Positions 32,592 through 41,244 of a DNA stretch of 64,000 nucleotides are shown piece by piece (the first letter of the stretch is position 1; each line of letters opens with the position of its first letter). Source of the stretch: Paenibacillus paridis (GTDB lineage Bacteria > Bacillota > Bacilli > Paenibacillales > Paenibacillaceae); NCBI RefSeq assembly GCF_006345825.1, contig NZ_VCIX01000087.1:124202-188201 (forward strand), read 5' to 3'. The position numbers and the translations under genes were made by a program. Below the pieces are notes generated by a model. It made no database searches, had not been told where the DNA came from, and worked only from the letters and a program-made list of their open reading frames with translations.

Positions 32592-34611
32592 AAAAATCAA
32601 CTTCCACTACGACCATTCCTCTGCCCGGAACATATAATTTAAAGTTGGAACCGTCCGGAAATACAGGTATGCCCGGAAAATCGGTCAATACGCTGACCTT
32701 CGCAACCGGACGGCCGACATCGAGATGTGCCGACTTATAGTTCAAATGCAAATTTTGGATCAGAATCCGCCATTTGCCCGCGTTGATCTCCAGCGTCGTC
32801 GTCCGAATATATTGTTCATTTCTAATCATCAAAGGCGCATCCGAGCAGTTTATCATAGCTTGAACGCATCCATTTAAGAAGTCATCAGGCACAGGACTAA
32901 AATACAGAGGATCTACCCAAGACCCTGGATCAACTACATGGGTCAAATCTTCGCACTCATTGTCCATGGCATTGCTTTCTTTCGTTTGAACGATGGTGTG
33001 AATCACGGTCCCATTCGCCTCACGCGCCATACAAAACAGCTCATCTGGCGCTGCCTTTACATTCATGCCGATACCTGCAAAAGCTTGCGCTATCCGCTCC
33101 GTCATATGGCCAACCAGAGTAGATGAACCATTTCGGTAGGCAAGCACTTGCTGTAACGCCTGATCTGGCAGCAAATGCAGATCGGTTACACAAATCGCGC
33201 CGCTTGTATGCTGCAAATCCTTCACATTCACCATCGTGTGCAGCGGAGCCCCACGGTCAATGAATGCCATCAGATATTTAAAAGCAGGCCAGTTCCTTGT
33301 TGCCGGATAGCGTTCTAACGAAGGATACAGCGCTTCATCCGCCCATACAAAGCTGGTTCCGATGATCCGCTCAGGCTGCCCCTCATAACCTAGGTTCCAG
33401 CGATTCATTATCCATTCCCAGCCGCTTACGCTTATTCCATCGCCGAGACATGCAACAAACCCTGAAGTACAGCGATGTACTCCTTGTTGGTCTTTCATAA
33501 ATAGATTCGAAAAGGAGTAAATATCTCTCTCCAAGAGAGTCGGCGCGTGGCTAATGGCATCCCACTGCTCATTCGTATCCTGTATGGCGTTTAAACAGAT
33601 CAGCTTCATATCCGGCACATGAGCTTTGATCGTCATGATCATGGCCTTAAATTCTGTCCCCGGTTCGTACTCAATCTCTCCAGCACCGGCAGACATCGAG
33701 GCGGCTACCGATTCTATAACAAATGCATCTACGCCGGAAGCTGCGAGCAGCTTGTAGTCCACGCCATATCGATGCAAGGCTTCGAACGGATCTCTGGTCC
33801 AGACTGAATTAAGAACGGCTTTTTTGCCTTCCTTGCGCAGTGCCGGCATAATCTTCTGCCAAAGCTCGCCCCATCGGTTGGCACAGAAGTTAATCCATTC
33901 CATTCGTTTGTGGGTCCAGATCCAATCGCCCCGTTTCTCCATTTCTAGCGGTTCACCGTCACAAATGAGCTTGAGGCTCTCTGCCAATTCCACTCCGCTA
34001 AATCTTGTAAACTGCTCGACCATATCATCCGAGTAATCTGCTTCGGCAATTGTAAGGCGGGGACTTGTGTAACCGTCCGCTCCATGATACCCATCAAAGT
34101 TATAATCACGCATGACCGTCACCAAGTCAGCAACAAATAGATCCTCATAATAGGAGCCGTCTTTCATTCGCTTCAGCGGGTTAATGACCGGGAAGGCTTC
34201 GCCCGTCTTCCTCATCTCATAAAGCTCTGGATGCTTGGAGCACCATTCACTTGTTTTGTCTTGGCCATTGTCCTGAAAGTGAAACAAATTGAAAAAGCTG
34301 CAATATACGTCAATCCTATGCTTTTGCAGTTCTTCAACCAATCCGCGAAGCTGGTAATTGGTCCATTCCTGCCGATTGTGATGCTTGCCATAGGGGCGCG
34401 CGGCGTAGGAGCATATTTCAATTGGCAGCGTATGCTCCTTCTCCATCCCTTTATGGGCATGCACAAAATCGGGGGTGAACAACAGCAATGAAATACCATC
34501 TGGAATAAACGCGGCATTTTTCAAATATGCACTAACCCCATAATCGCTTTCTCTATTATCGAAACCAATCAATTCTATCCATATCCATCGATCATAATTT
34601 ACAGCATTCAT
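32590..34611 (-). CDS. Putative TIM-barrel glycoside hydrolase, C-terminus frameshifted
   Basis: A 673-residue cytosolic protein of a family I do not recognise. It opens MNAVNYDRWIWIELIGFD; the middle has barrel-like motifs: IDVYCSFFNLFHFQDNG, FDGYHGADGYTSPRL (about residue 175), WINFCANRWGELW and VDAFVIESVAA. These resemble retaining glycosidases with Asp/Glu in strand ends. A C-terminal beta domain (from about 560) is typical of such enzymes. It ends at TGA after VEVDF; 38 more good codons follow in the +1 frame, so about 40 residues of the last domain appear lost. It follows the two permease genes and precedes the DEP glycosidase paralogue, probably as part of a cytosolic degradation route. 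Confidence 0.65.
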   Translation of the reverse strand: MNAVNYDRWIWIELIGFDNRESDYGVSAYLKNAAFIPDGISLLLFTPDFVHAHKGMEKEHTLPIEICSYAARPYGKHHNRQEWTNYQLRGLVEELQKHRIDVYCSFFNLFHFQDNGQDKTSEWCSKHPELYEMRKTGEAFPVINPLKRMKDGSYYEDLFVADLVTVMRDYNFDGYHGADGYTSPRLTIAEADYSDDMVEQFTRFSGVELAESLKLICDGEPLEMEKRGDWIWTHKRMEWINFCANRWGELWQKIMPALRKEGKKAVLNSVWTRDPFEALHRYGVDYKLLAASGVDAFVIESVAASMSAGAGEIEYEPGTEFKAMIMTIKAHVPDMKLICLNAIQDTNEQWDAISHAPTLLERDIYSFSNLFMKDQQGVHRCTSGFVACLGDGISVSGWEWIMNRWNLGYEGQPERIIGTSFVWADEALYPSLERYPATRNWPAFKYLMAFIDRGAPLHTMVNVKDLQHTSGAICVTDLHLLPDQALQQVLAYRNGSSTLVGHMTERIAQAFAGIGMNVKAAPDELFCMAREANGTVIHTIVQTKESNAMDNECEDLTHVVDPGSWVDPLYFSPVPDDFLNGCVQAMINCSDAPLMIRNEQYIRTTTLEINAGKWRILIQNLHLNYKSAHLDVGRPVAKVSVLTDFPGIPVFPDGSNFKLYVPGRGMVVVEVDF

Positions 34612-34644
34612 CCTGTTCTCCCCCTATAAGCTCCTATGCTCCTA

Positions 34645-35526
34645 TTATCCCTTCACGCTTCCAACCACGATTCCTTTGACGAAATACTTCTGCAAGAACG
34701 GGTAAACAATCAGAATCGGAAGTGCACCTAAGAAAATTTGTGCCGCCCGTGTCGTACGCTCTGATATTTCCAACGTGCCATTTAAGTTGTTAATATCCAT
34801 TTTCATTGGATTGCTGTTAATCACCATCAATTGCAGGTAAGTAGATAAGGGATACTTATCTGGGAAGTTCATGTAAATCAATCCATCGAACCAGGCATTC
34901 CAATGGCCGACCAATGTAAATAGCGAAATGGTGGCAATGACAGGCATCGACATCGGTACATACATCTTTATTAATACATTCCAATGTCCTGCTCCATCTA
35001 TAAAGGCGGATTCTTCAATTTCTTTAGGCAATCCACGGAAAAAGTTGAGCAGCAAAATAATGTTGAATACACCGACAGCACCCGGAATAATCAAGGCCCA
35101 GATCGTATCAAGCAAGCCCGTTTCGCTAACGATGATATAGGTCGGAATAAGGCCACCGCCGAACAGAATGGTGAATACAAAGAACCAAGCATAATAAGTG
35201 CGAGCCCGAAACTCCTTCACTTCCTTGGATAAAGGATAGGCGCACAGAAGCGCCAATAAAATATTAACTGTATAACCAATAGCAACCCGCATCAACGTAA
35301 TGCTGAAAGAGTTAATAAACTCTTTTTTCTGCAAAATATATTGATACGAATCCAAACTGAAATCCACTGGAAAAAGCTTTACCAAACCGGCGGATGCCGC
35401 TGGACTGGAGCTAAAGGAAATAGATAGCACTTGAATCAAAGGAAGCAAGCAAAGCAGAGAAAGCGACACCAAAAAAATGTAATTGAAAATAACAAATATT
35501 TTCCTGCTCAAGGACGCATGATGCAT
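34645..35526 (-). CDS. ABC transporter permease (LplC/YtcP type)
   Basis: A 293-residue CUT1 permease. I chose the ATG at 35526, with AAAGGAG 8 bases upstream. Six spans are expected; the first is IFVIFNYIFLVSLSLLCLLPL. The EAA loop is EIEESAFIDGAGHWNVLIKMYVPMSMPV at about residues 185-210. The C-terminus QKYFVKGIVVGSVKG matches the LplC branch, which imports complex oligosaccharides or lipid-linked sugars and partners with large LplA-type lipoproteins. It is the second permease of this system; the binding protein is encoded eight genes upstream in the same direction. Confidence 0.93.
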   Translation of the reverse strand: MHHASLSRKIFVIFNYIFLVSLSLLCLLPLIQVLSISFSSSPAASAGLVKLFPVDFSLDSYQYILQKKEFINSFSITLMRVAIGYTVNILLALLCAYPLSKEVKEFRARTYYAWFFVFTILFGGGLIPTYIIVSETGLLDTIWALIIPGAVGVFNIILLLNFFRGLPKEIEESAFIDGAGHWNVLIKMYVPMSMPVIATISLFTLVGHWNAWFDGLIYMNFPDKYPLSTYLQLMVINSNPMKMDINNLNGTLEISERTTRAAQIFLGALPILIVYPFLQKYFVKGIVVGSVKG

Positions 35527-35576
35527 CGGCTGCACTCCTTTCTACAAAACTCAACACATGAATCTGCTTTATCATT

Positions 35577-36479
35577 TTAGAAAATACGGTAATTGGCCAA
35601 ACGGTAGGCTAGAACATAGGAGACCGTGATGAGCACGAGCGAAACGACCGATTTAAACAGACCAATAGCGGTCGCTACTCCGAACTGGGCATCTACAAGA
35701 CCTATCCGATAAATTAACGTATCCAAAATATCTCCACTCTGATAGACGGATGGGCCATATAAATTAAATACTTGATCGAATCCGGCATTCAAAACGCTGC
35801 CCAAGCTTAAGGTTGCCAGCAAAATAATGATCGGCACCATGCCTGGCAGCGTAATATGCCAGGTCTGCCTCATATGATTGGCGCCATCAACAATAGCCGC
35901 TTCATATAGGGAAGGATTAATGCCTGTAATCGCTGCTAAATAGACAATCGTGCTAAACCCAAATTCTTTCCAAACATCAGAAATAATGAGAATGGAAGGA
36001 AACCATTGATTGTTTCCAAGAAAAAAGATAGGTTCGATGCCAAAAGCTTGAAGCACTTGATTTACAATCCCTTCGGAAGGAGACAATATATCAACAAGAA
36101 TGGCTCCAAGAATGACCCATGACAAAAAATGGGGCAAATAAATCAACGTTTGAATCCCTCGTTTAATGAAGGCTCGTTTCATTTCGTTTAATAATAAAGC
36201 AACAACGATCGGAACCATTTGTCCTGCGATAATTTTCATGGTTGCGATATAAAACGTATTCTTCAGCACCTGCCAGAAATCAGGCATCTGCAGCACGTAA
36301 CGGAAATTATCGAAGCCCACCCATTTCGAACCGAACAAACCCTGTATCGGAATAAATTTTTGGAATGCAAAGGCAATGCCCGCCATCGGAAAATAACTAT
36401 AAATCAATAGAAGAATAACGCCTGGGATCAACATAAGATGCAGCGGAATTTCGCGTTTGAGTTTTGAATTCTTCATCAT
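35577..36479 (-). CDS. ABC transporter permease (LplB/YteP type)
   Basis: A 300-residue CUT1 permease of the LplB branch (PLHLMLIPGVILLLIYSYFPMAGIAFAFQKF). The EAA loop is SLYEAAIVDGANHMRQTWHITLPGMVPI at about residues 205-230. Its ATG overlaps the stop of the preceding transducer-fold gene (ATGA), so the two are translationally coupled. No ATPase gene is present; a shared MsmX-type ATPase is expected. Confidence 0.93.
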   Translation of the reverse strand: MMKNSKLKREIPLHLMLIPGVILLLIYSYFPMAGIAFAFQKFIPIQGLFGSKWVGFDNFRYVLQMPDFWQVLKNTFYIATMKIIAGQMVPIVVALLLNEMKRAFIKRGIQTLIYLPHFLSWVILGAILVDILSPSEGIVNQVLQAFGIEPIFFLGNNQWFPSILIISDVWKEFGFSTIVYLAAITGINPSLYEAAIVDGANHMRQTWHITLPGMVPIIILLATLSLGSVLNAGFDQVFNLYGPSVYQSGDILDTLIYRIGLVDAQFGVATAIGLFKSVVSLVLITVSYVLAYRLANYRIF

Positions 36480-36853
36480 TCCGAGTATCCGATCATGCCG
36501 ATATAGGCAAGATTGGGCTGTGCGATATCCATTCTCCCGTATTGGATAATGACATCCACATCACTCTTAAACCGCAATGAATACTGTAATTGCCGGTCTA
36601 GCGCGATTCCTCCGATTTCATCCGGATGGTCCATTCGAATACATTTCACTCTTCTTGCCGCTGCAACTAGCCGAATATCGCGGTCCGGCTCCCTATCCTC
36701 ATAAAAGATATCCATGAAAATTTCCGCATCTGTATCGTGGCAATTTAGAATCATAATGGCTTCATGCCCTTCAAGCGAATCATGATCAATTTTGCCTTTG
36801 TAAGGTAAATATCCATCGATGACATACCAATTTTTCGCGCCCTCTTTACCCAT
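36476..36853 (-). CDS. Sensory-rhodopsin-transducer-fold protein (ASRT family)
   Basis: A 125-residue protein that matches the Anabaena sensory rhodopsin transducer family: WYVIDGYLPYKGK, HEAIMILNCHDTDAEIFMDIFYEDREP, IRLVAAARRVKCIRMDHPD and IIQYGRMDIAQPNLAYIGMIGY follow the family order closely. These are small beta-sandwich tetramers. In cyanobacteria one pairs with a rhodopsin, but most relatives sit in sugar-catabolism operons without any rhodopsin, and their role is not known. GGAGGAG lies 4 bases before the ATG. It lies between the M24 protein and the permease pair, so a role as sensor or binder of the imported sugar is possible. Confidence 0.85.
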   Translation of the reverse strand: MGKEGAKNWYVIDGYLPYKGKIDHDSLEGHEAIMILNCHDTDAEIFMDIFYEDREPDRDIRLVAAARRVKCIRMDHPDEIGGIALDRQLQYSLRFKSDVDVIIQYGRMDIAQPNLAYIGMIGYSE

Positions 36854-36863
36854 ACGCTCCTCC

Positions 36864-38060
36864 TTAATTAACCGAAATCGTCGCTGTTTCGATCCAAGTC
36901 TTGCTCAAATGCCTGACTAGCTTCGACATCGATTCATAGCCATTTTCCGTTACAATCAAGCTTTCCTCGACTCGGTTTGAACCGTATGGGTGTCCGAACA
37001 AACTGACATCCGTATTGACCGTCATTCCGATCTCGAAGAGTGCTGCAGATTTATCATCAGGGTAAGGAGACTCTGCTTCTGCTAGCCCACAGCCATGCAG
37101 CGGCGGGTAAAGGTCATATGGGGTCACCTGTTTGGATTCAAAATAATCTTTCACTGATTTGACGAGATCACTTTGCTTTCCCCCTGGCACGAGATTGGAT
37201 AAAGCAATATTCTCAGCCTCCACAAGCAGCGTGATGAACTGCTGCTGCCCGCTGCTCATTTGTCCTGCCACGAAAGGAAACCCTACCGTTGCGACATAGC
37301 CTTCATATTGAACAGCAATCGCAGCCATAATCATATCCCCGTCCTGAATAACCTTGCGAGTCGGCCTTCCGATGATCGTATTCACCCGTTCGCCGCTGGT
37401 CAGAACGATGAACGGCACGAACTCTGCGCCTGCCTTCATACATTCGCCATACGCATAGGCAGACAGTTCAAGCTCGGTCATGCCTGGTTTAACATTCTCG
37501 ATCATCAGCTTGTAGCCTTCGTCAGCGATTCTAGCCGCTTCCTTTAAACAAGCAATTTCGTCTGTAGACTTCGTCATTCTTAAATGGAACAGAAGATCGC
37601 CAGCGTCTATCCATTCCACGCCGTCCAGACTTCCCTTAATTGCACGCAGCAGCGGTTCAGGCATGGCATCTAATCCAGCAATGCCAATCCGCTTTAACGA
37701 ATTGTTCGCGTTCACTTCTGCGAAGATTTCTTTCAAGCTCGTGTAATTGGCTTGCGGGTATTCAATCTCATCCGGCACGGTTACGCAATTGAACTGGGAA
37801 AGAAGCCGTACGTCAGGCCACGAGGTCATTTCTCGGCACAACAGCTCCCCTTCCGGTGCTGCCAGCACAATGGGCTGTCCGCTCAGCGGAACAATGACCG
37901 CCCCTCTCTCAAACAATGGCCAATAGTTACTCAAATAGCGCAAATTTTCTTTTCTATATTCATCCCCGTAAACCAGGCACGCCCCCATTCCTTGCTCTGC
38001 CATCAATACCTTTAATTTCTCTACCCTAGCTATAAACTCTGAAGACTGAATTTGTATCAT
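36864..38060 (-). CDS. M24-family (creatinase/aminopeptidase P fold) protein lacking usual metal ligands
   Basis: A 398-residue pita-bread protein: an N-terminal creatinase-N domain (residues 1-135), then the M24 domain (LRMTKSTDEIACLKEAARIADEGY onward). I chose ATG 38060 with GGGAGAG 9 bases upstream. In M24 metallopeptidases a DxG...GYxxD motif gives two metal Asp; here this stretch reads GDMIMAAIAVQYEGYVATVG, without them. The EPG Glu is replaced in MTVNTDVSLFG; the later Glu in NRVEESLIVTE remains and the His region reads LHGCG. It may therefore be a metal-free hydrolase like creatinase or a binding protein. It lies in the catabolic operon between the isomerase-fold and transducer-fold genes. 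The substrate is unknown. Confidence 0.8.
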   Translation of the reverse strand: MIQIQSSEFIARVEKLKVLMAEQGMGACLVYGDEYRKENLRYLSNYWPLFERGAVIVPLSGQPIVLAAPEGELLCREMTSWPDVRLLSQFNCVTVPDEIEYPQANYTSLKEIFAEVNANNSLKRIGIAGLDAMPEPLLRAIKGSLDGVEWIDAGDLLFHLRMTKSTDEIACLKEAARIADEGYKLMIENVKPGMTELELSAYAYGECMKAGAEFVPFIVLTSGERVNTIIGRPTRKVIQDGDMIMAAIAVQYEGYVATVGFPFVAGQMSSGQQQFITLLVEAENIALSNLVPGGKQSDLVKSVKDYFESKQVTPYDLYPPLHGCGLAEAESPYPDDKSAALFEIGMTVNTDVSLFGHPYGSNRVEESLIVTENGYESMSKLVRHLSKTWIETATISVN

Positions 38061-38106
38061 TGCTTTCAACTCTCCCATCACATTCGATTTGCCAAGTCAA
38101 CTGGCT

Positions 38107-39591
38107 TTAATAAATCACTTTCCGGATTCCCATAAAATCAGCAACATAGGATAGCTCTTCCGTCAAATCCCCATAACCAATGATGCAATGATGTGCGAAT
38201 CCCTCTTTAATCAACGATGCAAGAAACGGCTTAATTGGCGTACCAAATTGAATGACAGCCGTAATTTCCTCGCAAGGAATGTTCTTCTCAATGTGCAAAG
38301 CTTGGCCCTTAACAATGAGCATCTTATACCCTTCGGCATCAATAATGAGATGGCTGATCGTCACTTCACCCGGCTTCAACGTATACTCAAATCCGAAGCC
38401 GGCTCCCTGCAAGCCCCATTGTTCAGGAGAGCGATTGACCTTTACCGTACTTCTGTCTGTCGCATATTCCGTATTCGCATACCCATGGTGGACCATAAGC
38501 AGGGCATTAAGCTCCTCGTCATATTCGCCCCACTCCGCATAGGCGGGCACCTTGCCGCTCAGCATGTTCATTAACGTCATTATAATGAGGCCATGAACGT
38601 CACCCTCTGTGTTAACGACCCATTTTCCTTCTTCATGCATCATGGTGTTCGCTAGGTACGAGGTGGTGCCTGTCTTCTGCTCCACGTAATGCTGGCCAAG
38701 CAGCGTTAACGCATCCAGCCTGAAGCGCTCCAGGGTGTTTTTGAGAGCAACATAAAATTTTGAGGATTTATAAATGTCGTCCTCGTTCAATCCAACGATA
38801 TTAAATCTATTTTTCGTCTGTTCTATAATCGTTTCAATTTCCGCGTCCTCCGCTTTGCTAAACTGCTCCAGAAGATGATCGACCTGAATCGAGATAATGT
38901 TCGGCCCAAGCGTGCCTTTGATCATCGTCTTGTCGAATTCAAAATCATACATTCCTCTGAAAACATGCCCGATGACGCCTATGTTTGTCGTTTTGAGGCT
39001 TAAATAAGCTTTGTATGCACGAATGTATTTCGTCATTTCTTCGAAAGCAGCATGATCGTTGATCGATCCCACAACTACCTTTAAATCGGGGTACCAGCCC
39101 ATCTTTCTAAACGTGGCCGCCAACTGTAAATTCGCAATCAAAGCGCTATTTCTCAGAATATTCTCATAATTCGTGTCGAGGTTAATCTTGTTATGATGCT
39201 GCGTATTAAATAAAACAACGGGCACGTGACGAACATGCTCTAAAGCTTGGATCGCCATATAATCGGGACAATAAGTGCCTGCCACATAGACAATGAGATC
39301 GACTTGCTGGCTTGCCAGCTCTTTACCCGCAGCCTCTGCGGCATCTAAGGTGTCAATAAGTCCCGGCCAGATGACTTCATCCAGATCAAGATTGTTACGG
39401 AGATGGTTATAGACGCAGGTCATATCCGCCGTAACATTAGCCTTTAATGTTTCCGGGAACATTCTCCAATACTCGAAAAATCCTAAGGTGATCAAACCCA
39501 CTTTCAGTTTTTTGCTAGCAACTCTCGTTGTTAACAAATCTCCGAACAAGTTGCCCTTTGCGGTTTCAAACGATTCTATTATTTCAGACAT
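38107..39591 (-). CDS. L-fucose/L-arabinose isomerase-fold protein
   Basis: A 494-residue protein of the fucose/arabinose isomerase superfamily: KVGLITLGFFEYW near the start, HLRNNLDLDEVIWPGLIDT, a long middle, NTEGDVHGLIIMTLMNML (about residue 335, with Glu and Asp matching metal ligands) and HHCIIGYGD near the C-terminus (His ligand candidate). These enzymes need Mn2+ and interconvert aldoses and ketoses. Sequence divergence means the sugar is uncertain; a deoxy-hexose or branched sugar fits the rhamnosidase in the region. It is next to the amidohydrolase genes with a 27-base gap. Confidence 0.8.
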   Translation of the reverse strand: MSEIIESFETAKGNLFGDLLTTRVASKKLKVGLITLGFFEYWRMFPETLKANVTADMTCVYNHLRNNLDLDEVIWPGLIDTLDAAEAAGKELASQQVDLIVYVAGTYCPDYMAIQALEHVRHVPVVLFNTQHHNKINLDTNYENILRNSALIANLQLAATFRKMGWYPDLKVVVGSINDHAAFEEMTKYIRAYKAYLSLKTTNIGVIGHVFRGMYDFEFDKTMIKGTLGPNIISIQVDHLLEQFSKAEDAEIETIIEQTKNRFNIVGLNEDDIYKSSKFYVALKNTLERFRLDALTLLGQHYVEQKTGTTSYLANTMMHEEGKWVVNTEGDVHGLIIMTLMNMLSGKVPAYAEWGEYDEELNALLMVHHGYANTEYATDRSTVKVNRSPEQWGLQGAGFGFEYTLKPGEVTISHLIIDAEGYKMLIVKGQALHIEKNIPCEEITAVIQFGTPIKPFLASLIKEGFAHHCIIGYGDLTEELSYVADFMGIRKVIY

Positions 39592-39618
39592 TTCCTATCC
39601 TGTCCTCTCTGTTAACTA

Positions 39619-40446
39619 TCATTTTAAATTTCGTGCCTTATGGAGCAGACGCACTGCGTTATGGTGAATAATATGACTGATTTCCTCATCGCTAATGCCT
39701 GAGAATAGTACGCTTCCCAGCATATAGTTCGGGTCGTACCAAGGAAAATCCGTTCCGAAAACGACCTTCTCCGAAGTCGCCTCATGCACCATTTTGCCGA
39801 TCATGCCATTAAGTCGTCCTGTATCGCAAAGTTCCAAATAAACATTCGGCTGAGTCCGCGCTAGCTCAATCCCATAATCCGTTTCTCCGGGAGCGGAATG
39901 ACCAAGCAGGAACGTAATATTCTCGTATTTTCGCGCAAGCTCTCCTATCATTTGTGGCGGATTGTAAGGGCTGTGTCCCCATGTATGGGATAATAGGAGC
40001 AGGCCGCGATCATTGGCAAATTCATAAATTTTACGGAACTTCTCGCCAGTAAGCGGATATTTGTGATAATCAGGCAGGAGCTTAATCCCTACATAACCTT
40101 TCACACGGTCGAATTCAGCCAGATCCTGATCTAGGTTATGATCGTAATGCGGGTTCACCACGTAATAACCGTAGATCCTATCCGGGTATTTCTCCATCGC
40201 AGGCTTTATCTCTGAATTTCCCTCTAAAGGATCGAATAGCGCGCTGTGCGGTGCTGATATAATCCATTCAATGTTTTCCCTATCCATCGTCCGAATCATG
40301 GATTCCAAGCTGGCTTCCGGCAAATATGTGCCATAGAAAGGCCCCATATGCGTGTGCATATCGATGAATGGGAGGCTGGACAGCCTTCCCGTTTCAACAA
40401 ACTCTTTAGCTAATTTCGATTGATTAGTCATTTTCGATATACTCAT
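39619..40446 (-). CDS. Amidohydrolase-2 family hydrolase with intact metal site
   Basis: A 275-residue TIM-barrel metal hydrolase. The HxH motif is in FIDMHTHMG (about residue 30), later His residues in LLSHTWGHS and FLLGHSAPG, and the terminal Asp in VFGTDFPWYD, so the site is complete. The COG2159/COG3618-like group includes sugar lactonases and decarboxylases, for example L-fucono- and L-rhamnonolactonases. It overlaps the stop of the preceding gene (ATGA), so it is made together with the degenerate paralogue. Acting on a lactone is a plausible inference. Confidence 0.85.
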   Translation of the reverse strand: MSISKMTNQSKLAKEFVETGRLSSLPFIDMHTHMGPFYGTYLPEASLESMIRTMDRENIEWIISAPHSALFDPLEGNSEIKPAMEKYPDRIYGYYVVNPHYDHNLDQDLAEFDRVKGYVGIKLLPDYHKYPLTGEKFRKIYEFANDRGLLLLSHTWGHSPYNPPQMIGELARKYENITFLLGHSAPGETDYGIELARTQPNVYLELCDTGRLNGMIGKMVHEATSEKVVFGTDFPWYDPNYMLGSVLFSGISDEEISHIIHHNAVRLLHKARNLK

Positions 40447-41231
40447 CGTGTCACCTCACCTAGTAATCTCTCGAGGTTTTTGTATGCGATGTTCTCCATT
40501 TGATCCTTCGTTATACCGGAGCCAATTAAAGCAGCCAGCGGTCCGCCTATGGCGTTGCTTGGAAAGTTCGAGCCGAAGAGGATGCGCTCCGATCCAAACT
40601 TGCTGCAGATGTCCTTAATCTCCCCGGCTGTTTGCATATCGCCGCTCTCGATATACAGGTTTTTATAGGTTTGAAATAGCGGATACGTCAGCCTAGCATG
40701 ACTCCATAAACCATAATTATGAAGAATAACCGTCAAGGTCGGATACTCCTTCATCAGGCTGTAGATACTATGCCAGCCTTCGCTCGGAGTCAGATACAAC
40801 GGAATTTTAGCTGCCGCAATTTCCCCAATGAGATCACCCATAACTACACCATTAAGCAAATAACGATTCCTTTCCGGATAAGCTCTTAACAGCTGTACTC
40901 CATTGGCCTTCATCGCAGGAAACAAATGCTTGGGCGCATACTGACTTTCAGTAATTGGCGGCAGTATCGTCCACGTTGGGAGCAGCCTGTCTGGCGCTTT
41001 GTTCGTCTCAGCCAGAACCGCACGGTTCCCATAATCGGGGTCAACATCAGCCATCGTGTTATGGCTAACTACCGCGCTATCGATTCCACAGAAATCAAGC
41101 TCTTGAAGCAGCTCCTCGGCGTCACGAGCCTGCTTTACCTTCTCCCTAACGATAAAATTTTCATGGTTGACGATCTCATAATTGACGGTCTTATATCCTA
41201 CAGCACAGCTGCAATCGATAATTTTCATCAT
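40443..41231 (-). CDS. Amidohydrolase-2 family paralogue with altered metal ligands
   Basis: A 262-residue barrel protein related to the next gene. The usual HxH after the first strand is replaced: KIIDCSCAVG has Cys-Ser-Cys in its place. The usual terminal Asp is Asn in LFGSNFPSNA. A His is kept in VILHNYGLW. GGGAG lies 6 bases before the ATG. It is therefore either a catalytically dead partner subunit of the intact amidohydrolase, or an enzyme with a different (Cys-based) metal site. It is coupled to both neighbours. Confidence 0.8.
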   Translation of the reverse strand: MMKIIDCSCAVGYKTVNYEIVNHENFIVREKVKQARDAEELLQELDFCGIDSAVVSHNTMADVDPDYGNRAVLAETNKAPDRLLPTWTILPPITESQYAPKHLFPAMKANGVQLLRAYPERNRYLLNGVVMGDLIGEIAAAKIPLYLTPSEGWHSIYSLMKEYPTLTVILHNYGLWSHARLTYPLFQTYKNLYIESGDMQTAGEIKDICSKFGSERILFGSNFPSNAIGGPLAALIGSGITKDQMENIAYKNLERLLGEVTR

Positions 41232-41244
41232 TTACCACTCCCTG

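Noticed and set aside
38107..39591. Firm naming as L-fucose or L-arabinose isomerase
   Set aside because: Only the fold-level motifs are clear; the substrate cannot be told from the sequence by eye.
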